A DNA stretch of 6,104 nucleotides from JBFJWR01 sp041623535. GTDB taxonomy: Bacteria > Pseudomonadota > Gammaproteobacteria > Pseudomonadales > JBFGWM01. The translations under genes were made by a program, and so were the position numbers. Within the stretch, counting starts at the first letter, position 1. Each line of letters opens with the position of its first letter. The notes below the pieces were generated by a model. That model searched no databases. It was given only the letters and a program-made list of their open reading frames with translations, and was not told the DNA's origin. This document shows, piece after piece, positions 1-6,045 of this stretch. Location: positions 1 through 6,104 of the forward strand of contig JBFJWR010000181.1 of assembly GCA_041623535.1 (NCBI GenBank), given 5' to 3'.

Positions 1-7
1 CCGCTTC

Positions 8-850
8 ATGGAGCAGGAAGGCTTCAAGGGCGCGGTTTATGATCGCTATCCGCCGCAGGTCGAAGTCGCCGACGCCCGGATCCGTATCCTGCTGTTCTCC
101 AAGACCAACGGTGTCCGGCACGAATCCATCGACGCCGCCATTGCCACCTTTCAGGAACTCGCCGACCAGTGGGGCTGGTCCGTCTATGTCACCGACAACG
201 GCGCCGTGCACAGCCCCGAACTGCTGGACAAGTTCAATATCGTAATCTGGAACAACGTCACCGGGGATGTGCTGCTGCCGGGCCAGCGCAGTGCGCTGCA
301 ACTCTGGGTGGAACAGGGCGGCCGCTTTTTTGGCATACACGCAACCGGTGGCAATCGCAGCTATTCATGGGACTGGCGACCGTTCTACATGATTGGCGCC
401 CGCTTCAAGGGTCACACACTATTCCCGGAAACCCGCACCGGCGTCATGTCCTACGAGAATCACCTGCACCGTATCGTGCGCGACATTCCGGAAAAATGGG
501 CCTGGGAAGAAGAATGGTATTCCTTCCGTGATAATCCGCGGCATGCCGGCGCCCAGATCGTGCTGACCGTGGACGAGAACAGCTACCAGCCTTTTGACTA
601 CCTGAAGATGGGCGCTGAGCATCCGGTTGTCTGGTACCAGGGCATCAAGCAGGGTGTGACCCTGTATTCGGCGCTCGGTCACCGACCCGAAGGCTGGCAG
701 GACGAAACCTATCGGACCTTTATCCGCAACTGCATCGAATGGCTGGCCAGTCCGCGCTCGCAGCCAGTGGGGCCTCCGGCGCCACTTGAAGCCGATACGG
801 ACGCCGAAGCCACGGATCAATTCGCGGACGACACCGACGCAGATTATTGA
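8..850 (+). CDS. ThuA-like domain protein (5' end possibly outside window)
   Basis: The product is a ThuA-like (trehalose-utilisation, PF06283-type) protein with a class I glutamine-amidotransferase-like fold. Its substrate is unknown: the family occurs in sugar-utilisation loci and as accessory domains of envelope proteins. Counting from the first ATG (280 residues), the domain runs from about 25 to 247. It starts with the beta-strand RIRILLFSKTNGVRHES. It then has the turn GGRFFGIHATGG (104-115), the block GARFKGHTLF (130-139), EEEWYSF (167-173), an HPVVW motif (205-209) and the family-typical ALGHRPEGW (222-230). The last 20 residues are acidic, low-complexity and outside the domain. The frame stays open to the window edge (Arg-Phe precede Met1) and no ribosome binding site can be seen, so the true start may be upstream, perhaps with a signal or membrane anchor. 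The stop lies 21 bases before the dipeptidase gene, suggesting co-transcription. The family call is firm; the function is not known. Confidence 0.85.
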   Translation: MEQEGFKGAVYDRYPPQVEVADARIRILLFSKTNGVRHESIDAAIATFQELADQWGWSVYVTDNGAVHSPELLDKFNIVIWNNVTGDVLLPGQRSALQLWVEQGGRFFGIHATGGNRSYSWDWRPFYMIGARFKGHTLFPETRTGVMSYENHLHRIVRDIPEKWAWEEEWYSFRDNPRHAGAQIVLTVDENSYQPFDYLKMGAEHPVVWYQGIKQGVTLYSALGHRPEGWQDETYRTFIRNCIEWLASPRSQPVGPPAPLEADTDAEATDQFADDTDADY

Positions 851-871
851 TGGGCCTGAAGAAAGAGCCGG

Positions 872-2050
872 ATGGCGGCAAGGATCAGGCTCGTGCGTAA
901 GCTGCTGCTCGGGCTGACCCTGCTTGCCGGCCTGTTGGCCGGAGTCTCCATACTGCTGCCATCGATGCTGGAGAAACGCTTCAATAGCATTTACCCGTCC
1001 CGGCTGCCGGCTGTCAGTCCCGACGCGCGGCGCTTGCACGAATCGCTGCGCGTGGTCGATCTGCATGCCGACCCCTTGCTGTGGAACCGCAACCTGCTGA
1101 AAAGATCTGACTACGGACACACCGACATTCCACGCCTGATCGAAGGCAACGTGGCACTGCAGACATTTTCTGCTGTCACCAAATCGCCCCGCGGGCAGAA
1201 TTACGAACGCAATGCCGCCGATAGCGACCGCATCACCGACCTGGTGATCGCCCAGCGCTGGCCGACCCGCACCTGGGACAGCCTGCTGGAACGAGCGCTG
1301 TTCCAGGCGCGCAAACTGCAGGACTTCGCTGCGGAAGGCGATGGCATATTCAGTATCATAGAGACTCGCGCTGACCTCGATATCTATCTTGCCCGCCGCG
1401 CCAACCGCAGCAATATCACCGCCGGGCTGCTATCCATCGAGGGTTTGCACTGCCTGGAAGCAGAACTCGGCAATCTCGAGAAACTGCATGCGGCCGGCTA
1501 CCGCATGATGGGCCTGACGCATTTCTTTGATAATGCGCTGGGTGGATCCGCGCATGGCCTGTCCGGTGGCGGACTCACCGCATTCGGCCGCCAGGTGATT
1601 CAGCGCATGGAGGCACTGGGCATCATCGTTGACGTCGCACATGCCGCGCCACAGATGGTCAGCGATGTGCTGGACCTGGCCAGGAATCCCATCGTCGTTT
1701 CGCACGGTGGGGTACAGGGCACCTGCCCGGGACCCCGCAACCTGTCGGACGAACATGTACGCCGCATCGGCAGTAATGGCGGCATCATCGGCATCGGCTA
1801 CTGGGATGCTGCGATTTGCGAGGTTTCACCGGCCGGCATTGCGCGGGCGGTACGTCATGTTGCGGAAATCGCCGGCATCGAGCATGTCGCCCTGGGCTCG
1901 GATTTTGATGGCGCGGTGCAGCCGCCGTTTGATACCACGGGGCTGGTACATGTCACCCAGGGCCTGCTGAGCGCCGGCTTCAGCGAAGCGGACATCCGCA
2001 TGGTGATGGGCGAAAATGCGCTGCGCATCCTGAGAGGGGCCCTGCGCTGA
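872..2050 (+). CDS. Membrane-anchored M19-family dipeptidase (renal/membrane dipeptidase-like)
   Basis: This is a zinc-dependent dipeptidase-like enzyme of peptidase family M19, which hydrolyses dipeptides and sometimes beta-lactams or D-amino-acid dipeptides. It has 392 residues, close to the family's usual size. Residues 7-30 form a basic-then-hydrophobic segment (RLVRKLLLGLTLLAGLLAG) that should be a signal anchor, placing the enzyme on the periplasmic side. The expected metal ligands are visible: HxD at H65/D67 (VVDLHADP), the bridging Glu at E190 (LLSIEGLH), H257 (IIVDVAHAA) and H278 (IVVSHGGV). The substrate-binding Arg is R289 in PRNLSDE, and the active-site Asp is D344 in ALGSDFDG. 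I chose the start at 872 because a purine-rich run (GAAGAAAGAG, 858-867) precedes it; the ATG at 850 is in another frame and soon stops. The gene follows the ThuA-like gene by 21 bases, probably as one transcript. True substrate unknown. Confidence 0.93.
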   Translation: MAARIRLVRKLLLGLTLLAGLLAGVSILLPSMLEKRFNSIYPSRLPAVSPDARRLHESLRVVDLHADPLLWNRNLLKRSDYGHTDIPRLIEGNVALQTFSAVTKSPRGQNYERNAADSDRITDLVIAQRWPTRTWDSLLERALFQARKLQDFAAEGDGIFSIIETRADLDIYLARRANRSNITAGLLSIEGLHCLEAELGNLEKLHAAGYRMMGLTHFFDNALGGSAHGLSGGGLTAFGRQVIQRMEALGIIVDVAHAAPQMVSDVLDLARNPIVVSHGGVQGTCPGPRNLSDEHVRRIGSNGGIIGIGYWDAAICEVSPAGIARAVRHVAEIAGIEHVALGSDFDGAVQPPFDTTGLVHVTQGLLSAGFSEADIRMVMGENALRILRGALR

Positions 2051-2057
2051 AGATGGC

Positions 2058-2963
2058 CTAGGCGCGTCGCGCCTGTGCGTGATGCTGCAGGAATCCGGCC
2101 GCATTGCTGAGCGCCTGCGCCGCCCGCTTCAGGATCATCGCCTGCAGGTGGAACACGTGCCACAGGCCGGGAAACTCCTCCAGTTCCACCGTGCCGCCTG
2201 CTTCACGCAGGCGCCCGGCCAGTTGCACAGAATCCGCATGCAGGATCTCCTCGCTGCCGACCTGTATCAGTACCGGCGGCAGGTTCTGCAGATTGGCGAA
2301 CAGTGGTGAGTAGCGCGGATCGTCCGCGGCCTGACCGGCCAGATAAAGGGCGGCGCCACGGTCAAGCATCCGGCTGCTGAGCACGCAATCCCGCCAGCGG
2401 CGTTCGGCATGACTGGCGCCAGAATAGGTCAGGTCCACCAACGGCGAGATGAGGTACACCGCGGCGGGTGCTGCCAGGCCTGCATCACGAATCGCAACGG
2501 CCAGGGACAACCCCAGGCCGCCACCCGCCGAGTCACCCGCCAGCACCACGGGCCCAGGCTGCCGGATCAACTCGGCATAAACCGCCAGCATATCTTCCAA
2601 TGCGGCCGGGCCGGCATGTTCCGGCGCCAGCCGGTAATCCGGCAGGATCACCGTGGCGTCCGCGTCCCGGGCCAGGGCACCGGTAATCGCTCGATGCGTG
2701 GCAGCGCCACCAATACAGTACCAGCCACCATGCACATAGAGGATACGCAGGTCATTGCCAGCGCCTGGCGCCGGCCGCCGTATTTCGCAGGAGATACCGC
2801 CGATCGCCTGCCGCTGCACATCCTGCCCGCGGGGCGCCATCATCAGCAGCGTCAGTTGCGCAGACCACCAGCGATGCAAGCGGGTGGACGTGGTCCAGGC
2901 AAAAACCGGACGGGCCAGTATGTACAGGACCAGGTAAAAGAATTTCTCCAGCAGCCACTGCAT
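2058..2963 (-). CDS. Alpha/beta hydrolase, hormone-sensitive-lipase (family IV esterase) type
   Basis: The predicted product is a 301-residue carboxylesterase of the HSL/abhydrolase_3 group, acting on acyl esters. The N-terminus (residues 4-23, LLEKFFYLVLYILARPVFAW) is hydrophobic and probably ties it to the inner membrane. The oxyanion-hole motif HGGW is at 78-81, YRLAPEH at 110-116, the nucleophile elbow GDSAGG has Ser145, and the catalytic His is H269 in GLWHVF. The acid is most likely E239 in GSEEILHADS, 30 residues before the His as for the Asp in well-studied family members, although D244 is nearby. The frame stays open upstream to 3359, but that stretch overlaps the oxidoreductase gene and reads as arginine-rich shadow sequence. 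The ATG at 2963 has a GAGG ribosome binding site 8 bases away and begins 10 bases after the upstream stop, so it is the start. It is second in a minus-strand operon with the FAD oxidoreductase. Confidence 0.92.
   Translation of the reverse strand: MQWLLEKFFYLVLYILARPVFAWTTSTRLHRWWSAQLTLLMMAPRGQDVQRQAIGGISCEIRRPAPGAGNDLRILYVHGGWYCIGGAATHRAITGALARDADATVILPDYRLAPEHAGPAALEDMLAVYAELIRQPGPVVLAGDSAGGGLGLSLAVAIRDAGLAAPAAVYLISPLVDLTYSGASHAERRWRDCVLSSRMLDRGAALYLAGQAADDPRYSPLFANLQNLPPVLIQVGSEEILHADSVQLAGRLREAGGTVELEEFPGLWHVFHLQAMILKRAAQALSNAAGFLQHHAQARRA
2060..2074. repeat. GC-rich inverted repeat at the convergent 3' ends
   Basis: AGGCGCG (2060-2066) and CGCGCCT (2068-2074) are perfect 7-base arms around one T. 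They span the stop codon and last codons of the HSL-type hydrolase, just past the dipeptidase stop. A folded RNA would open to a larger loop. No T-run follows on either strand, so it is not a standard intrinsic terminator, though it could stall polymerase or protect 3' ends. Confidence 0.35.
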
Positions 2964-2971
2964 CAGGCGCG

Positions 2972-2976
2972 CCTCA
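2972..2976 (-). promoter_or_regulatory. Ribosome binding site of the HSL-type hydrolase, overlapping the upstream stop codon
   Basis: Read on the minus strand this is TGAGG. The TGA is the stop codon of the oxidoreductase gene, and GAGG (2975-2972) lies 8 bases before the hydrolase ATG. The overlap fixes the hydrolase start at 2963 and implies translational coupling, since ribosomes finishing the oxidoreductase would sit on the initiation site of the next gene. Confidence 0.7.
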
Positions 2977-4635
2977 GGCCGATAGTGGCAGAGCGGGAAT
3001 TTCCAGCCCCAGTTCGCGACCGATACGCCGCGCGGCCTTGTGACCTGATTCCATGGCACCCACCACGCCATGACCGGAACGGGTACTTGCTCCCGCAAGG
3101 TACAGGCCATCCACCGGCGACTTGTACGCCGGCCGGTGTTCGAAAAACTGCTCGGGAGTCGCTGCCAGTCCGTAACCGGTGCCGTCGGTCGCCAGCGTGT
3201 AACGCGTGTGTGACATGGGCGAAGCTGATTCACGGAATTCAATCGCCGCAGCACTGCCGGGAAACAGGTTCTCGACGCGTTGAACCATGTTTTCCTCGAT
3301 GCGGTTCTTGATCTCCTGGTAGCGGCCATCTGCCTTGTAGTCCCACTCTGCGACGGCACCCGGCGTAATGCCCCAGTCTTCCGCCCGACCGGAGAGGATG
3401 GTCATGGCCTCGACGCTGGATATCCCCTCCGGTGCGTGATGGCGGGTGTCCGGATCTTTCAGGGAGGCGCTGGTGATGTACGAGGCCCGTGGCTGCAGGT
3501 CGTGCAGGTTGTCATAGAGGTGTTCAAAGTCGCAGGTATCGAACTGCCAGTAATTGCTGGTCGCCATGCCCCGCTCGCGCATGTCGCCACGGATGCCCAG
3601 GCAGGTCATGAAAATCGCCGCCGCCATCTCGAACCCGGCAACCTTGGTACGCCATTCTGCGGGCTGGGCGGATGACTCGAGCAGGTCGTCGAACGTGGCG
3701 CGAATGTCGGCATTCGACAGCACCAGCCGGGCCCGCACGGTATGTTCCTGCCCCTTGTGTGACTGTATCTGCAGACCACAGGCGCGACCGTCCTCGACCA
3801 GGATGCGCTCCACTTTCTGCCGCAGGTGTATCGTGCTGCCGGCCGCTTCCACCACCTCGGAAACACGGTCGGCGATCACCTGCCCGCCACCGCGGGGATA
3901 CCAGGCACCGCGGAAATAGTGATTGCTCAGACCGGCGTGCAGCGCGGCGCTCACCTTGCTCGGCGGCAGACCGTAGTCGCCGTTCTGACCGGCCATCACG
4001 GCACGGACTTCGGGGTTCCGGGTACAGGAGTCCAGCAACTCCTTCAGCGTAACGCCCTTGTACTTCGCTGCCAGCCGGCCGGAGGTCAGCGCCCACATGG
4101 CCATGCCCATCCCCATGCGACCCTGGGCGGCCTCCATGCGCCGGGCAAAATCGTCGACTTCCTTCAGAAAGCGCACGTAGCGGTCGATGCCGCGTTTCTC
4201 GGCCGGGAACATGCCAACCAGGCGGTCGCGGAAGCGATCGTGATCCGCCGGAATCGGGAAACGGAAATCCGGAAACACCAGGGTGTCAAAGCCATCCTGA
4301 TCCATGGGCAGGTAATCGAGTTGCACACCGAGCCCGGCGAGCAGGCGCGGAATCTTGCCGGTCGGTCCGCAGTCGCCGATGTAGTGCAGGCCGATATCAA
4401 AATTGAAGCGGTTACGCGGCCCACCACGGCTGAACTGGGTGCAGCAGCCACCGGCCACGTAGTGCTGATCAAACAGGGCCACCCGAACACCGGACTGCGC
4501 CAGGTACGCACCCGCCAGCAGGCCACCCAGACCCGCACCGACGATGGCCACGTCCACCTGCTCGGGCAGGGGCTGTTTCACACGCGGCTTGGTCGCCCAG
4601 GTCGGATCGTAATCATCGGCATCGCGCAGTCGCAT
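2974..4635 (-). CDS. FAD-dependent NAD(P)-binding oxidoreductase, phytoene desaturase/retinol saturase (CrtI/RetSat) type
   Basis: This 553-residue flavoenzyme belongs to the amine-oxidase-like superfamily that includes carotenoid desaturases, carotenoid isomerases and all-trans-retinol 13,14-reductases. These enzymes reduce, desaturate or isomerise C=C bonds in hydrophobic isoprenoids. The N-terminal Rossmann motif is clear: VDVAIVGAGLGGLLAGAYLA (27-46), with the ribose-binding acid at D56, followed by AGGCCTQFSRGG (61-72) where the family usually has a GG-rich FAD loop. A middle block YPRGGGQVIADRVSEVV (246-262) matches the conserved PxGG region. The C-terminal FAD-binding block is DGLYLAGASTRSGHGVVGAM (509-528). 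There is no signal peptide; the protein is probably cytoplasmic or peripherally membrane-bound. The ATG at 4635 has a GGAG site (4645-4642) 6 bases upstream; the ATG at 4654 is out of frame. It is the first gene of the operon with the HSL-type hydrolase and is divergent from the lipase gene. The family is clear; substrate and reaction direction cannot be read from sequence. Confidence 0.92.
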   Translation of the reverse strand: MRLRDADDYDPTWATKPRVKQPLPEQVDVAIVGAGLGGLLAGAYLAQSGVRVALFDQHYVAGGCCTQFSRGGPRNRFNFDIGLHYIGDCGPTGKIPRLLAGLGVQLDYLPMDQDGFDTLVFPDFRFPIPADHDRFRDRLVGMFPAEKRGIDRYVRFLKEVDDFARRMEAAQGRMGMGMAMWALTSGRLAAKYKGVTLKELLDSCTRNPEVRAVMAGQNGDYGLPPSKVSAALHAGLSNHYFRGAWYPRGGGQVIADRVSEVVEAAGSTIHLRQKVERILVEDGRACGLQIQSHKGQEHTVRARLVLSNADIRATFDDLLESSAQPAEWRTKVAGFEMAAAIFMTCLGIRGDMRERGMATSNYWQFDTCDFEHLYDNLHDLQPRASYITSASLKDPDTRHHAPEGISSVEAMTILSGRAEDWGITPGAVAEWDYKADGRYQEIKNRIEENMVQRVENLFPGSAAAIEFRESASPMSHTRYTLATDGTGYGLAATPEQFFEHRPAYKSPVDGLYLAGASTRSGHGVVGAMESGHKAARRIGRELGLEIPALPLSA

Positions 4636-4682
4636 CGGGTGCTCCGGGGTCCATGAGAAAGGGGTCGAATATTGTCACGGTC

Positions 4683-4699
4683 ACTGGACATAAACCAGT
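4683..4699. repeat. Short inverted repeat ACTGG-N7-CCAGT in the divergent promoter region
   Basis: The five-base arms at 4683-4687 and 4695-4699 are perfect and flank ACATAAA. The repeat lies over the candidate -35 element of the lipase promoter and in the leader of the divergent oxidoreductase gene. It could be a second regulator half-site pair, but arms this short arise readily by chance. Confidence 0.3.
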
Positions 4700-4713
4700 C
4701 AACACAGTAATGT
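4685..4713 (+). promoter_or_regulatory. Candidate sigma70 promoter of the lipase-like gene
   Basis: TGGACA (4685-4690, five of six to the -35 consensus) is followed by exactly 17 bases and TAATGT (4708-4713). The latter keeps the T1, A2 and T6 positions of the -10 element. Transcription would start near 4720, about 25 bases before the ATG at 4746 and inside the 16-bp dyad. The -10 match is weak, so this is a candidate only. On the minus strand a TTGACT (4702-4697) could be a -35 for the oxidoreductase, but I find no well-spaced -10. Confidence 0.4.
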
Positions 4714-4727
4714 GTACACTTGTACAC
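4712..4727. promoter_or_regulatory. 16-bp operator-like dyad GTGTACA-CT-TGTACAC
   Basis: The two 7-base arms (4712-4718 and 4721-4727) are perfect inverted complements around a CT centre. The same bases also form two back-to-back direct copies of TGTACACT (4713-4720, 4721-4728), and GTGTACAC (4712-4719) is itself a palindrome. The site lies between the lipase-like gene and the divergent oxidoreductase-hydrolase operon and covers the predicted lipase transcription start. Size and position suit a dimeric TetR-type repressor; GTGTACAC also resembles the GT-N-TA-N-AC pattern of HutC-type GntR operators. It could control one or both directions. No regulator gene is visible in the window. Confidence 0.6.
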
Positions 4728-4732
4728 TCACT

Positions 4733-4737
4733 GGAGG
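4733..4737 (+). promoter_or_regulatory. Strong Shine-Dalgarno GGAGG that fixes the lipase-like start
   Basis: A full GGAGG lies 8 bases before the ATG at 4746. The frame is open back to an ATG at 4653, but that one has no comparable ribosome site and would place the promoter and operator inside the coding region, so 4746 is taken as the start. Confidence 0.8.
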
Positions 4738-4745
4738 CATTCAAG

Positions 4746-5981
4746 ATGCCGCATCCCGAACGCCTGGCGGCACCGCATGGTAGCCAGAATCCGGCGCGCC
4801 TGTCGCTCCTGCAAAGCGCACTGGGCCTGGGCCACCTCGCCCTGCACGGCGCCGGACAGATCACCGAGCTGGTCGCCGAGATGCACGAAACCATCGCGCA
4901 CGCGCCCCTGCCACTGAGCCGCCGCACGCCCGATGCGCGGCGTGCGCCGCTGCCCTATCGGATCGTCTCCGGCTCCTTCACCGGGCTGGCTGGCCTGCTC
5001 GGCGAACTCGCCGGGCAACTCCCGGACCACGATGGCGAAGCCACTCCGGACAACGAGAGCCGCTTGCTGCTGCGCGCCGTACTGAACGGCGTCATGGGCG
5101 ACAAGCTGGCGCGCTGGAACAGTCCGCTGGCACTGCCGATGAGCTTTCATGACCGGCACGGGCAACGGCTGGCCGACTGCGAACTTCGCGATGACAGCAG
5201 CGCCAACCTGACCCTGATTTTGCATGGGCTGTGTATGCATGACCGCGGCTGGATGAACCCGGCCCACCTGGCATTCGCCGACCAGTTGGAACGCAACGGT
5301 CACCGGGTTGCGTGGATACGCTACAACTCGGGATTGCCGATCGGTGTGAACGGGCAGGAACTGGCCGACCGCCTGCAGAACCTGCATGGCTCCCCGCAGC
5401 GCAAGCTGCATCTCGTCGGCCACAGCATGGGCGGCCTGCTGATGCGTAGCGCCTGCCACTATGCCGAAGTCAGCGCTCACTCCTGGCTAGGCAGCCTGGA
5501 AAGCTGCGCTTACCTGTCCACCCCGCACCATGGCGCGCCCTACGAGCGCATGGGCCACCTGGTGAACTCCGTAACCGGAGTAAGCGCTTACTCACGCCCT
5601 TTCATGCGCCTCGGCAATATTCGCAGTGCAGCGATCCGTGATCTGCGCTACGGCAATATTTTTGCCGATGCGCAGCCGGAAGCCTGGGACATCAACCAGA
5701 AGGACAGCCGCCCGCCCCTGCCGGAACTGGTTGCGCACGCCCGCCATCTGCTGCTGGGCGGAGGCCGCGACGAGCAAACCGCCGACAGCTGGGTGGGAGA
5801 CGGATTGGTTCCGGTATACAGCGCGCTGGGCCAGCATCGCGACCCGACCCGTGAATTGCGCGGCGAGCAGATCACGCGCCGGCAGATCGAGCATCTCGAC
5901 CACATTGCCATGCTGGCAGATGAGCGGATCTACGAGCAACTGGTGGAGTGGCTGATACTGCCCGTTGCCGAGCGCCTCTAG
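4746..5981 (+). CDS. Alpha/beta hydrolase, PGAP1-like/lipase type
   Basis: This 411-residue protein combines an N-terminal helical region with a lipase-type alpha/beta hydrolase domain from about residue 154. The head (about 20-60) contains ITELVAEMHETI, which I recall as a recurrent block in an uncharacterised family of proteobacterial lipases. Catalytic features are all visible: the oxyanion strand LTLILHGLCMHDRGW (155-169), the nucleophile elbow LVGHSMGG with Ser227, the block STPHHGAP (258-265), the acid D352 in GDGLVPVYSALG, and a His in LDHIAML (H386). RSAAIRDLRYGNI (293-305) is another conserved-looking family block. GDGLVPV before the final His is typical of triacylglycerol lipases and PGAP1-like acyl hydrolases, so an ester or acyl-lipid substrate is likely. 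There is no signal peptide, so it is probably cytoplasmic. It is divergent from the oxidoreductase operon, with the 16-bp dyad and a promoter candidate upstream. An intragenic 16-bp palindrome lies at 5578-5593. Confidence 0.9.
   Translation: MPHPERLAAPHGSQNPARLSLLQSALGLGHLALHGAGQITELVAEMHETIAHAPLPLSRRTPDARRAPLPYRIVSGSFTGLAGLLGELAGQLPDHDGEATPDNESRLLLRAVLNGVMGDKLARWNSPLALPMSFHDRHGQRLADCELRDDSSANLTLILHGLCMHDRGWMNPAHLAFADQLERNGHRVAWIRYNSGLPIGVNGQELADRLQNLHGSPQRKLHLVGHSMGGLLMRSACHYAEVSAHSWLGSLESCAYLSTPHHGAPYERMGHLVNSVTGVSAYSRPFMRLGNIRSAAIRDLRYGNIFADAQPEAWDINQKDSRPPLPELVAHARHLLLGGGRDEQTADSWVGDGLVPVYSALGQHRDPTRELRGEQITRRQIEHLDHIAMLADERIYEQLVEWLILPVAERL
5566..5593. repeat. Overlapping hairpin and perfect 16-bp palindrome inside the lipase-like gene
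   Basis: GAGTAAGCGCTTACTC (5578-5593) is its own reverse complement over all 16 bases. It shares four bases with a second stem, ACTCCG (5566-5571) paired to CGGAGT (5576-5581) around a TAAC loop, so the two structures are mutually exclusive in RNA. They encode residues around NSVTGVSAYS. No function is evident; chance is possible. Confidence 0.5.
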
Positions 5982-5987
5982 CTGCGC

Positions 5988-6016
5988 TTGAATCCACCTG
6001 CGTGGCACCGCACAAT
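5988..6016 (+). promoter_or_regulatory. Candidate sigma70 promoter of the enoyl-CoA hydratase gene
   Basis: TTGAAT (5988-5993) and CACAAT (6011-6016) are separated by exactly 17 bases, and each matches four of six consensus positions. Transcription would begin near 6023, at the first base of a dyad and about 23 bases before the ATG at 6046. The promoter lies just past the lipase stop codon, which suggests the enoyl-CoA hydratase gene has its own promoter even if it is also read through from the lipase gene. Confidence 0.5.
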
Positions 6017-6021
6017 GCGCG

Positions 6022-6037
6022 CCTAACAAGCGTTAGG
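6022..6037. promoter_or_regulatory. Operator-like dyad CCTAAC-AAGC-GTTAGG over the 5' leader
   Basis: Perfect 6-base arms (6022-6027 and 6032-6037) surround AAGC. On the opposite strand the core reads AACGCTTGTT, which from memory resembles the palindrome bound by TetR-type fatty-acid regulators such as DesT of pseudomonads. The right arm runs into the Shine-Dalgarno AGGGA (6035-6039), so as RNA the same dyad could also form a small hairpin masking the ribosome site. Its place at the predicted transcription start suits repression of a fatty-acid-degradation gene by an acyl-CoA-sensing regulator. Confidence 0.5.
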
Positions 6038-6045
6038 GAAATCTC

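Noticed and set aside
927..942. Inverted repeat CCGGCC-TGTT-GGCCGG near the dipeptidase start.
   Set aside because: It encodes the Ala/Gly/Leu-rich membrane segment; GC-rich codons for such a segment readily give this pattern and no regulatory context supports it.
419..1120. A minus-strand open frame across the ThuA-dipeptidase junction.
   Set aside because: It is antisense to both genes, lacks recognisable motifs and conflicts with their strongly conserved protein features.
2409..3311. A long plus-strand open frame (about 300 codons) opposite the hydrolase and oxidoreductase genes.
   Set aside because: It is antisense to two well-supported genes and spans their junction. The translation shows no recognisable motif and the composition is typical of GC-rich shadow frames.
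2964..3359. An N-terminal extension of the HSL-type hydrolase to an ATG at 3359.
   Set aside because: It overlaps the conserved C-terminal part of the FAD oxidoreductase in another frame and reads as arginine- and tryptophan-rich shadow sequence. The start at 2963 has a good ribosome site and normal family length.
3826..4656. A long plus-strand open frame (about 276 codons) opposite the oxidoreductase N-terminus.
   Set aside because: It mirrors the FAD-binding region, has no recognisable domain and has no ribosome site of note; long antisense frames are expected at this GC content.
4653..4745. An upstream ATG start for the lipase-like gene.
   Set aside because: It lacks a clear Shine-Dalgarno and would put the dyad and promoter inside the gene. 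The ATG at 4746 has a perfect GGAGG at ideal spacing.
4728..5480. A minus-strand open frame inside the lipase-like gene.
   Set aside because: It is antisense to a gene with a complete catalytic triad and carries no family signature.
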